From: an uncultured Verrucomicrobiota bacterium
Lineage (GTDB): Bacteria; Verrucomicrobiota; Verrucomicrobiia; Chthoniobacterales; SZAS-18
DNA length: 6,614 nucleotides
Assembly: GCA_937871685.1 (NCBI GenBank)
Contig: CALMOL010000461.1
Span: 1 to 6,614, forward strand
Direction of reading: 5' to 3'
Shown: piece after piece, positions 1 through 6,277 of the stretch
How positions within the stretch are numbered: the first letter of the stretch is position 1
How the letters are laid out: each line of letters starts with the position of its first letter
Position numbers and translations under genes: made by a program
Notes under the pieces: model-generated
The model's database searches: none
Told to the model about the DNA's origin: nothing
Seen by the model: the letters and a program-made list of their open reading frames with translations, nothing else

Positions 1-2
1 TC

Positions 3-3000
3 CCTAGCTCGTTCACCACCTCGCCCTACTCCCAGCTCTGGGCCGGCGAAACCGCCGCCGCCACCACGCCGCTCGCGGCCTTCGTGCCCGGCTGGATCAA
101 GCGCGTGATCGAGGGCATCAACCCCTTCGAGGCCCGCGTGCGCGACTTCGGCGCCGCTCCCACGCAGACCTACTCTTCCTTCCTCGTCTCCGCCGGCACC
201 CGCTACGAGGGCGCCGTGGCGCTCAACTCGTCGGCGTCGAACCTCAACGGGTTCGGCCTCATCTCGCTCTACGAGACCGTCATCCGCCGCGGCTTCGCCC
301 TCTCCATCAACGGCACGCCCGCGCAGACCAACGACGCGGTCAACGCCTCGCTCCTGCTCGCCGCCACGCGCATCTCGGACTTCTACATGCTGCTGGGCAA
401 CGAGGCCTACGCCGACGCCCAGGATCCCACCGTGGGCTTCACCTCGGTCGATGGCGTCGGCTCGCTCGCGCCAAGCATCTTCGCCTTCCAAAACCAGGTG
501 CCCAACCTCATCTCCGAGGAGCTCTGCCTGCTGCGCGGACGCGACGATTCTTCCGCCGGCGTGGGCGCCGCGCCGGTGTATAACCGCCTGTTCTGGAACT
601 TCACCAATGGCCTCGAGGGCGAGCCCGCCTACGTGCAGAACTACGGCATCACCGACCAAAACGGCGACGGCTTCGTCAACGAGGCCGATGCCCGCCGCCT
701 CTATCCCCAAGGCCACGGCGACGCGTGGGGCCACTACCTCACCGCGGTGAAATCGCACTACCGCCTGCTGCGCCATCCGCTCTACACGTGGAACCCGCGC
801 TCCGAGACCACGCTCGTGGCCGGCGTGGCCGTGGAAGTGGACTACGCGGACGAGCAGAAGTTCGCCGCCGCCGCCGCCGCGCGCGCCGACGCCGGCGCCG
901 AGATCGTCAACCTCACCTACCGCGACCGCTACGTGGCCGACCCCGCCGGCCAGTGGCAGGGCTACCGCGACGCGAACACCACCCGCGCCTGGGGCGTGGA
1001 GGAATGGAGCCGCCGCGCCGGCCAGGGCGCCTTCCTCGACTGGGCCGCGGCCAATGCCATCCTGCCCGCCGTCCACGCGCACCTGCTCACCAACCCGAAC
1101 AGCCCCGCGCCGAGCGGCCTGCAGAAGATCGACCGCACCACCGTTTCCGACCTCGGAAAAATCGCCGCGGCTTACGCCAAGGTGCAGGCGCAGATGGACG
1201 CCGCCGACCAGGGCCTCAATCCCCTCGGCCTCACCCCCGGCGCGATCTCCTTCGACATCGACCCGAACTTCTTCACCATCGGCTCCGCCGCCACGCACTT
1301 CGAGCAAGTCTTCGGCCGCGCCATGACCGCGGTGAACAACGCGCGCGGTGTCTTCGACTACGCCTCCGAGCTGACCAACCGGCTGCGCCAGACGCAGCTC
1401 ACGGCCAACCAGTTCGCCGAGGAGTCCAACGGCCAGGAATTCGACTTCCGCAACCGCCTCATCGAGATCTTCGGCTATCCCTACGCCGGCGACGTCGGCG
1501 GCGGCAAGACCTACCCGACCGGCTACGACGGCCCGGACCTCTACCACTACAACTACGTCCCCGTCACCCAGGTCAGCGGCAACAGCGTGGTGCCTGACAC
1601 CGCCGTTTCCGGGTTCTTCGCGTCGTTCGCGCAGGAGTTTCGCGCCGCCGGCGGCAGCCCCCAGGCGCCGGGCGACTTCAATGCCGTCCTGAGCCCCTAC
1701 TTCGCCAGCGACGCGCCCGGCTCATCGACCAACGGATCCATTCTCACCGTCCCGTTCCCCCTCGCCACGGCGGCTTCGTGGTCCTTCGTCGCCCCCGCCG
1801 CGTGGGGCCAGCGCCGCGCCCCCGGCCGCCTCCAGCAAGGCATCTCCGACATGGTGCGCGCCGAGGCCGAGCTGCGCCGTGGCCTGCTCGACTACAACAA
1901 CCACCTCGCCAACATCCGCGACCAGCTCGACCTCCTCTTCGCCCAGCAGGGCATCCGCGCCGAGCAACTCAACATCCTCGACCGCGAGCGCAGCCAAATC
2001 ACGAGCATGAACGCCGCCATCGGCGTCTTCCAGGGCCTGAGCACCGCGCTGAATACCACCGCCGCCATCATCGACGGCGTGGCCGACGGCGCCGTGGAAA
2101 GCATCCCCAAGGTCGTCGGCCTCGCCACGGATGCCACCTCCGCCATCCGCGGCGCCATCACCATCACCGCCAACGCCATCTACGCCACCCTTCAGGCCTC
2201 CGCCGGCGTGAGCGACATCGCCGCCAACGCCATCGAGCTGGCCAAGGAGCGCGTCTCCCTCACCACGAACATCGAGATCCAGCAGCTCGAGGCTTCGCTC
2301 GAGGCCAAGCAGCAGATCAAGGTCATCGAGGCCCTGCTGCGCGAGGAGGTCGGCCTCCGGCTCGACCTCTTCAATCTCCAGCAGTCCCTGCGCGACGCCA
2401 GCGGCCAGTATCAGGCCCTCCTCGCCGAGGGCCAGCGTGTGCTCGAGGAGCGCCTCCTCTTCCGTCGCCGGGTCGCCGGCGCCGTGCAGCAGAACCGCTA
2501 TCAGGACATGACCTTCCGGCTCTTCCGGAACGACTCGCTGCAAAAGTATCGCGCCGCCTTCGACCTCGCCGCGCGCTACACCTACCTCGCCGCCACCGCC
2601 TACGACTACGAGACCGTGCAGCTCGGCACCTCGTCCACCGCCGGCCGCAAGTTCCTCACCGACATCGTGCGCGAGCGCGCCCTTGGCCAGTTTGCCGGCG
2701 ATGGCTCGCCCGTCAACGGCGTCAACGGCTTGTCCGATCCGCTCGCGCGCCTCTCGCAGAACTTCGCCGTCCTCAAGGGCCGCCTCGGCATCAACAACCC
2801 GCAGATCGAGACCGGCCAATTCTCCCTGCGCTCGGAAATGATGCGCATCCTGCCGACCTCCACCGACGGCTCCCCGGACACGCTCGCCGCCGACCAGGCG
2901 TGGAGCGACCAGCTCCAGGTCCAGCGCGTCACGAACCTGTGGAGCGTGCCCGAGTTCCGCCGCTTCTGCCGGCCCTTCGCCCCGGAGTCCGCCGGGGCGC

Positions 3001-3626
3001 AGCCGGGCTTGGTGATCTCCTTCTCCACCACCGTGACCTTCGGGCAAAACTTCTTCGGCCTGCCCCTGGGCGGCGGCGACTCGTCCTACGACTCCTCCCA
3101 GTTCGCCACGAAGATCTCCTCGGTCGGCGTGTGGTTCGACAACTACGACGGCCAAGGCCTCTCGAACACGCCCCGCGTCTATCTCGTGCCTGCCGGCACC
3201 GACATCCTGCGCACGCCCAACGATCCCGAGCTGGGCACGCGCGAGTTCGACGTGGTGGACCAGGCCATCCCCACGCCCTTCCCCATCGGCACCTCCAACC
3301 TGCTCAACCCGGCGTGGATCCCCACGAACGACTCGGTGGACGTTCCCTTCAACGACATCCGCCAGCAGAGCCGCTTCCGCGCCTACCACGACGGCGGCCT
3401 CAACTCGTCCCAGCTCGTGGGCGACACCCGCCTCGTGGGCCGCTCCGTCTGGAACACGAAATGGATGCTCATCATCCCCGGCGGCACGCTGCTCAATGAC
3501 CCAAACAACGGCCTCGACACCTTCATCAAGGGCCGCCTCCTGCCCGGCTCCACCACCCTGCGCGACGGCAACGGCGTGCGCGACATCAAGCTGTTCTTCG
3601 AGACCTACTCCTACTCCGGCAACTGA
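3..3626 (+). CDS. Giant secreted/surface protein, C-terminal ~1,207 aa (5' truncated by window), Tc-toxin-A-like C-terminus
   Basis: The frame is open from the window's first bases, so the start lies upstream; the GTG at 84 is internal. Residues are counted from the codon at 3. Residues ~1-560 are a globular region I do not recognise, with one EF-hand/dockerin-like calcium loop at 218-229 (DQNGDGFVNEAD, acidic or Asn at loop positions 1, 3, 5 and 12). Residues ~610-870 are almost entirely helical: Glu/Gln/Arg/Leu-rich coiled coil flanking an Ala/Gly/Ile/Val-rich stretch (~670-750) with no charged heptads. Then come GQFSL (938-942), a beta-rich domain from ~1003, and an end in DIKLFFETYSYSGN. 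This order matches what I recall of TcA toxin subunits: pore-forming helices, a 'GPFSL' segment, a TcB-binding beta domain, and a terminal 'DIILHIRYT'. Function is therefore inferred as a large extracellular or toxin-like assembly. Only two cysteines lie within the visible N-terminal part and hardly any beyond, which fits an exported protein. It could instead be a verrucomicrobial giant adhesin with a convergent helical stalk. The coding call is near certain; the family is uncertain. Confidence 0.93.
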   Translation, partial: PSSFTTSPYSQLWAGETAAATTPLAAFVPGWIKRVIEGINPFEARVRDFGAAPTQTYSSFLVSAGTRYEGAVALNSSASNLNGFGLISLYETVIRRGFALSINGTPAQTNDAVNASLLLAATRISDFYMLLGNEAYADAQDPTVGFTSVDGVGSLAPSIFAFQNQVPNLISEELCLLRGRDDSSAGVGAAPVYNRLFWNFTNGLEGEPAYVQNYGITDQNGDGFVNEADARRLYPQGHGDAWGHYLTAVKSHYRLLRHPLYTWNPRSETTLVAGVAVEVDYADEQKFAAAAAARADAGAEIVNLTYRDRYVADPAGQWQGYRDANTTRAWGVEEWSRRAGQGAFLDWAAANAILPAVHAHLLTNPNSPAPSGLQKIDRTTVSDLGKIAAAYAKVQAQMDAADQGLNPLGLTPGAISFDIDPNFFTIGSAATHFEQVFGRAMTAVNNARGVFDYASELTNRLRQTQLTANQFAEESNGQEFDFRNRLIEIFGYPYAGDVGGGKTYPTGYDGPDLYHYNYVPVTQVSGNSVVPDTAVSGFFASFAQEFRAAGGSPQAPGDFNAVLSPYFASDAPGSSTNGSILTVPFPLATAASWSFVAPAAWGQRRAPGRLQQGISDMVRAEAELRRGLLDYNNHLANIRDQLDLLFAQQGIRAEQLNILDRERSQITSMNAAIGVFQGLSTALNTTAAIIDGVADGAVESIPKVVGLATDATSAIRGAITITANAIYATLQASAGVSDIAANAIELAKERVSLTTNIEIQQLEASLEAKQQIKVIEALLREEVGLRLDLFNLQQSLRDASGQYQALLAEGQRVLEERLLFRRRVAGAVQQNRYQDMTFRLFRNDSLQKYRAAFDLAARYTYLAATAYDYETVQLGTSSTAGRKFLTDIVRERALGQFAGDGSPVNGVNGLSDPLARLSQNFAVLKGRLGINNPQIETGQFSLRSEMMRILPTSTDGSPDTLAADQAWSDQLQVQRVTNLWSVPEFRRFCRPFAPESAGAQPGLVISFSTTVTFGQNFFGLPLGGGDSSYDSSQFATKISSVGVWFDNYDGQGLSNTPRVYLVPAGTDILRTPNDPELGTREFDVVDQAIPTPFPIGTSNLLNPAWIPTNDSVDVPFNDIRQQSRFRAYHDGGLNSSQLVGDTRLVGRSVWNTKWMLIIPGGTLLNDPNNGLDTFIKGRLLPGSTTLRDGNGVRDIKLFFETYSYSGN

Positions 3627-3846
3627 CGCGTCCTCCCTCGCGAACCGCGTCCCCCACCTGCGCTCCTTCCTCGCCATGAAGAATCCCCTCTCCTTCCTCC
3701 TCGCCGCGGCCGTTCGCTCGGCCCGCGCCTGTCTCCGCCCGAGGTCGGTGAACCCGACGGCAACTCCGCCGCCGCCGGCGGAACAAGAAACCAAGAACCC
3801 CACCGTTGCTGCCGGGATCACTGCCCTCGGGCGCGAGGAAGAAGGA
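3625..3846 (+). other. Spacer between the giant-protein gene and the TSP3 gene, with alternative start at 3676
   Basis: The stretch after the stop at 3624-3626 has no terminator with a T-run. The downstream gene's frame stays open through it. ATG at 3676 starts MKNPLSFLLAAAVRSA, which begins like a signal peptide but breaks into arginines and prolines after about ten hydrophobic residues. No Shine-Dalgarno sequence precedes it (upstream bases are C/T-rich). Third-position G/C is lower here than in the rest of the frame. I read it as untranslated leader or a degenerate old signal sequence rather than coding. Confidence 0.35.
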
Positions 3847-3849
3847 ATG
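3835..3849 (+). promoter_or_regulatory. Shine-Dalgarno GAGGA preceding ATG 3847
   Basis: GAGGAAGAAGGA occupies 3835-3846, directly before ATG at 3847. The GAGG core leaves 8 bases to the start codon, a normal spacing. None of the other candidate starts for this gene (3676, 3994) has a comparable ribosome-binding site, which is why 3847 was chosen. Confidence 0.5.
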
Positions 3850-5034
3850 GTTCGCCGGCCGCTTTCGGCGGCGGCCCTCGCGGAGAAAGCCGTCACCTCC
3901 GGCCGCCGCGCCTCGCGCCAAGTGAATCGAGTCGTTTACCGCAAGGCGCACGAGTCCCTCGGCGAAACGGTCCGCTTCCCCAGCACCGAGCCGGTGAAAC
4001 TTCCGAGGCCTCCGCTTCCTTGCGTGGCCGCGCTTCTCTCGGCGCTCCTCCTCGCGCCCGCCGTGCTTCCAGCTGCCGGCTTCACCGAGCCGCCGATCGT
4101 CTTCTACGGCTCGATCACGCAGTCCAACGACGGCTACACCATTCTCTACACGGCCGGCCAGATCGAATGGACCATCACGCCCGCGACCGGCCCTGCCTTC
4201 CGCGTTCGCTCCCAGCTCGCCGACTTGCCCGGCAACCTTTCCTACCGATTGGAGATCCCCGTGGAGAAGGTGCCCAGCGGCTTCACTCTTTCGGCCGGCT
4301 CGCTGCCCGCCTCCTCCTCGGCGCTCACCCACACGCGCGGCGTCGTCACGCTCGACGGCAACACGCCTCTCTCCGTGTCCTTCCCCACCGGACCCGCCGC
4401 CACGGCCTTCACCTTCACCGAAAACCAGCGCGGCAAGACCGAGCGCGTGGACCTCGCCGTGGTAGGCCCCTTCCTCGATACCGACGGCGACGGCATCCCC
4501 GATTGGTATGAGGATCTGCATGGCATGGACAAATACGATCCGTCTGACGCCCTCCTCGACCGCGACGGCGACGGCGCCAACGCCCTCACCGAATACCTCC
4601 AGCACACGAACCTCGACGTGTATGAGTTCGACTACTCCCGCTGGGCCGCTTTGCGCTTCCTCCCGGCCACGCAAAACCCGCCCGCCGCCGACTCTGACGG
4701 CGACGGAATTCCAAATGCCCTCGAGTTCGCCTTGGACCTCGATCCAAACAAGCCCGACGCCGCGCTCCTCTCCCAGCGCGCCGCTGTCACCGTGGCCCCC
4801 GACGCCGGCCAGCAGTATGTGACGATGACCGTGACCAAGCCCGCGCAAAAGCGCACCAAGCTCACCTACGCCGTTGAGGCCTCCACCGACCTCGTGACGT
4901 GGAGCGTGGCCGAGGGCACCGCCGTCGTCACCAAAGTCAACACCGACCAGCAGCTTGTGGTCCGCGGCGCCCGCCCCCTCTCCGGCTCCAGCCCCACCCG
5001 CTATCTTCGCCTTCGCGTCGAGGTGCTGCCTTGA
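3847..5034 (+). CDS. Secreted thrombospondin type 3 repeat (calcium-binding) protein
   Basis: The start is set at ATG 3847 because of its GAGGA ribosome-binding site, giving 395 aa. Residues 51-78 form a good Sec signal peptide: KLPRPP, then a Val/Ala/Leu core, then PAVLPAAG, with likely cleavage before FTEPPIVFYG. This puts an unusual 50-residue Arg-rich extension in front of it. GTG 3994 (346 aa) would start exactly at the signal peptide but has only a weak ribosome-binding site. The mature protein has a beta-rich N-terminal domain (~79-207), then three thrombospondin-type-3 calcium loops: DTDGDGIPD (211), DRDGDGAN (238) and DSDGDGIPN (282). It ends in a beta domain (~311-395) with YAVEASTDLVTW and a terminal RYLRLRVEVLP strand, a signature I associate with Verrucomicrobiota exoproteins. 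No catalytic residues are visible, so a structural or binding role outside the cytoplasm is inferred. It lies on the same strand behind the giant-protein gene, so they are probably co-transcribed. Confidence 0.88.
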   Translation: MVRRPLSAAALAEKAVTSGRRASRQVNRVVYRKAHESLGETVRFPSTEPVKLPRPPLPCVAALLSALLLAPAVLPAAGFTEPPIVFYGSITQSNDGYTILYTAGQIEWTITPATGPAFRVRSQLADLPGNLSYRLEIPVEKVPSGFTLSAGSLPASSSALTHTRGVVTLDGNTPLSVSFPTGPAATAFTFTENQRGKTERVDLAVVGPFLDTDGDGIPDWYEDLHGMDKYDPSDALLDRDGDGANALTEYLQHTNLDVYEFDYSRWAALRFLPATQNPPAADSDGDGIPNALEFALDLDPNKPDAALLSQRAAVTVAPDAGQQYVTMTVTKPAQKRTKLTYAVEASTDLVTWSVAEGTAVVTKVNTDQQLVVRGARPLSGSSPTRYLRLRVEVLP

Positions 5035-5036
5035 CG

Positions 5037-5042
5037 AGGAGG
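5037..5042 (+). promoter_or_regulatory. Orphan Shine-Dalgarno-like AGGAGG
   Basis: A perfect AGGAGG (followed by GG) lies three bases after the TSP3 gene's stop codon. No ATG, GTG or TTG occurs at a usable distance; the next ATG is at 5071, 28 bases away. It may help translate the small ORF at 5071 through local folding, may be left over from a lost start codon, or may be chance. Confidence 0.25.
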
Positions 5043-5070
5043 GGCGCGGCTTCGAAGAAAACAGCGCATC

Positions 5071-5244
5071 ATGAGCCTCGAAACCGAAGATGAAACCGGC
5101 GGTTATTCCTCCGGCGATGATTGCCCCAAAGATTGCGGGGGCATCCTGGAGCCCCGCCGCAAGGAAGTGCGCGAAGACGGTGAAGTGACCGGATGCGTCG
5201 AATACATGCAATGCACGCGGTGTTCTTGGAATTCCACGCGGTGA
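5071..5244 (+). CDS. Small zinc-ribbon-like protein, 57 aa
   Basis: This short ORF (ATG 5071, TGA 5242-5244) encodes an acidic N-terminus (MSLETEDETGGYSSGDD) followed by a cysteine pattern of CPKDCGG (Cys18, Cys22) and, after about 20 residues, GCVEYMQCTRCSW (Cys42, Cys48, Cys51). A CPxxCGG-type knuckle plus a CxxC knuckle followed by an aromatic residue is the layout of small zinc ribbons, here with one extra residue in the first knuckle. Cys18/22 and Cys48/51 would be the metal ligands. The complete, ordered motif makes a chance reading unlikely despite the length. No partner or pathway can be named. The ribosome-binding site is weak: AGGAGG is 28 bases away and GAAGA is about 13 bases away. 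It starts 36 bases after the TSP3 gene. Base composition is noticeably less G/C-biased than the genes to the left. Confidence 0.6.
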   Translation: MSLETEDETGGYSSGDDCPKDCGGILEPRRKEVREDGEVTGCVEYMQCTRCSWNSTR

Positions 5245-5246
5245 TC

Positions 5247-5387
5247 CGCTTCGGCCGCCATTCTGCTTCGCTTTGTGGGAGCACCGAGCGCGCTGTGGCC
5301 GAAGCGCGCAGGCGGGTCGAATGGCTCGTCAAGCTGGCGTCCCGCGCAGCCGCCTGACCGCGCGTTGCAGCGAGCGCCGCCAGGCGG
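5247..5387. repeat. Hairpin-rich intergenic element (REP-like)
   Basis: Several nested inverted repeats are packed here. CGCTTCGGCC (5247-5256) pairs with GGCCGAAGCG (5297-5306). GCGCGCT (5288-5294) pairs with AGCGCGC (5303-5309) around an 8-base loop, competing with the first pairing. CCGCCTG (5350-5356) can pair with CAGGCGG at either 5309-5315 or 5381-5387. No T-run follows any stem, so it is not a canonical intrinsic terminator. Alternating stems between genes suggest a REP or interspersed palindromic repeat, or a structured RNA. A single copy in this window cannot prove repetition. Confidence 0.4.
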
Positions 5388-5447
5388 TCATGCCCGCCTT
5401 GCGGCGTTGCTGGGCTTGGGTCCGTTAGGCGTGCCACGCTCACTCCG

Positions 5448-5579
5448 ATGATCTTTGCCAAGGAATCTGAAATCCCCTGGGTGGAGCGCCGTTCGCCGCG
5501 CGGATGCTTTCACCTCTCCCGTTGCCACATCTCACGGGCCCTTGGATCGCCATTGGATTGTGGAAAGGCCCTCTCGTAA
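5448..5579 (+). pseudogene. Possible remnant of a cupin-domain gene (N-terminal fragment)
   Basis: The ORF starts at ATG 5448 and stops at TAA 5577-5579, giving 43 aa. Its text includes SEIPWVERRSPRGCFHL and then HISRALGSP. From memory, cupin-superfamily proteins of about 160 aa often begin this way: a DD/SE-[LI]PW segment, a 'SPxGKF' turn and an 'SLALG' segment, then a Gly-rich GGGHPFDV stretch. That Gly-rich stretch and the metal-binding histidine motifs of the barrel are absent downstream in all three frames. I therefore read it as a decayed or recombinationally truncated N-terminus. It could also be a chance ORF or an unrelated tiny peptide. Confidence 0.4.
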
Positions 5580-5654
5580 TTTGACTTCTATCGAAGAAAT
5601 CGGCCTGATCGAGTCGCTTCGTCAAGCGCGGCGCCACCCTCAACGGGAATCTCT
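5580..5654 (+). other. Leader of the DUF4256 gene
   Basis: This short AT-richer spacer sits between the cupin-like fragment and the DUF4256 gene. GGGA at 5645-5648 lies 6 bases before ATG 5655 and can serve as a modest ribosome-binding site. Candidate promoter boxes (TTGGAT at 5553 with TAATTT at 5577, 18-base spacing) match the consensus poorly, so no promoter is called. Confidence 0.3.
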
Positions 5655-5702
5655 ATGAAAGGCTCGGAAACTCAAAAGGCACTGTCACCCGCTCAACGGG
5701 AA
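5639..5702 (+). repeat. 11-bp direct repeat CTCAACGGGAA straddling the DUF4256 start
   Basis: CTCAACGGGAA occurs at 5639-5649 (in the leader) and again at 5692-5702 (codons 13-16 of the DUF4256 gene), 53 bases apart. The flanks are also alike (CACC upstream of both). The first copy reads HPQRESL in a frame ending at 5658, echoing the gene's own SPAQREDLL. It may mark a small partial duplication at the gene's 5' end. Confidence 0.4.
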
Positions 5703-6227
5703 GACCTGCTCAAAACCCTGAAGGCCCGTTTCGAGAAAAATGGCCGGCGCCACAAAGGTCTCGAATGGGCCAAGGTCGAGGCCAGGCTGGAAGCCAATGC
5801 CGAGAAGCTGTGGTCCCTCCATGAAATGGAAGAAACCGGCGGCGAGCCGGACGTCGTTGGCTGGGACCGAAAGACGGGCGAATGCGTCTTCTTCGACTGC
5901 TCGGCCGAAAGCCCCAAGGGTCGCACCAGCGTTTGCTACGACCGCAAGGCGCTGGATTCACGAAAAGAGCACCGGCCGAAGACCAGCGCCATGGACATGG
6001 CGGAGGCCATGGGCATCGAGCTTTTGACGGAAGAGCAATACCATGAGTTGCAGAAGCTTGGGGAGTTCGACATGAAGTCGTCGAGCTGGATAAAGGCACC
6101 CGCCGAGTTCAGGCAGCTCGGCGGCGCCCTTTTCGGGGATCGCCGCTTCGGCCGCGTCTTCATCTACCACAATGGTGCGCAGTCCTACTACAGCGGCCGG
6201 GCATTCCGCGGCTCGCTAAGGGTCTGA
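5655..6227 (+). CDS. DUF4256 family protein, 190 aa
   Basis: The whole length fits the DUF4256 family (Pfam), which is of unknown function and usually about 185-190 aa. Recognised segments in order are LSPAQREDLLKTLKARFEKN (10-29), RHKGLEWAKVEARLEAN (32-48), MEETGGEPDVVGWD (58-71), FFDCSAESPKGRTSVCYDR (79-97), DMAEAMGIELLTEEQY (114-129), LGGALFGDRRFGRVFIYHNG (155-174) and the terminal RGSLRV (185-190). It looks like a soluble, intact cytoplasmic protein with no signal peptide or membrane segment. Start 5655 is supported by GGGA six bases upstream and by the family N-terminus following within ten residues. The family is scattered across unrelated bacteria. Together with the lower GC here and the neighbouring gene fragments, this suggests recent acquisition. 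No operon partner is evident; the next + gene starts 50 bases later. The family call is firm; the biochemical role is unknown. Confidence 0.93.
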   Translation: MKGSETQKALSPAQREDLLKTLKARFEKNGRRHKGLEWAKVEARLEANAEKLWSLHEMEETGGEPDVVGWDRKTGECVFFDCSAESPKGRTSVCYDRKALDSRKEHRPKTSAMDMAEAMGIELLTEEQYHELQKLGEFDMKSSSWIKAPAEFRQLGGALFGDRRFGRVFIYHNGAQSYYSGRAFRGSLRV

Positions 6228-6277
6228 ATTTGATTTTTCCTGTGCCCTCCCGTGGCCCGCGGCGAATCCTTCCCCGC

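Noticed and set aside
865..880. GCC triplet run
   Set aside because: It encodes an in-frame alanine helix in a G/C-ending-codon gene and is too short to be a meaningful microsatellite.
725..1597. 290-codon + strand open frame overlapping the giant-protein gene
   Set aside because: It is extremely Arg/Pro/His-rich and is the out-of-frame shadow of the real gene.
3625..3651. Inverted repeat GACGCG / CGCGTC just after the giant-protein stop, as a terminator
   Set aside because: It is only a 6-bp stem with a 15-base loop and no T-run, common by chance at this GC content.
1722..3896. 724-codon reverse-strand open frame opposite the giant-protein gene
   Set aside because: Its translation is low-complexity Gly/Val/Ala/Glu/Asp, as expected from the antisense of a G/C-ending-codon gene. 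The + strand frame has proper domain-like sequence.
3586..5211. 541-codon reverse-strand open frame spanning the TSP3 gene
   Set aside because: It is Gly/Val/Arg-rich antisense shadow. The + strand has a signal peptide and calcium loops in order.
5069..5461. 130-codon reverse-strand ORF over the zinc-ribbon ORF and repeat block
   Set aside because: It has no recognisable domain, crosses hairpin repeats, and its C-terminal part is antisense to the cysteine-patterned ORF. It looks like translation of repetitive intergenic DNA.
5553..5609. Promoter boxes (TTGGAT/TAATTT, or TTGACT at 5581) for the DUF4256 gene
   Set aside because: TTGGAT/TAATTT matches only about half of each hexamer, and TTGACT has no -10 box at proper spacing.
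5455..5658. 67-codon + strand ORF ending with an ATGA overlap on the DUF4256 start
   Set aside because: The overlap looked operon-like, but the start has no ribosome-binding site and the N-terminal half is the shadow of the cupin-like frame. Its tail is explained by the duplicated CTCAACGGGAA.
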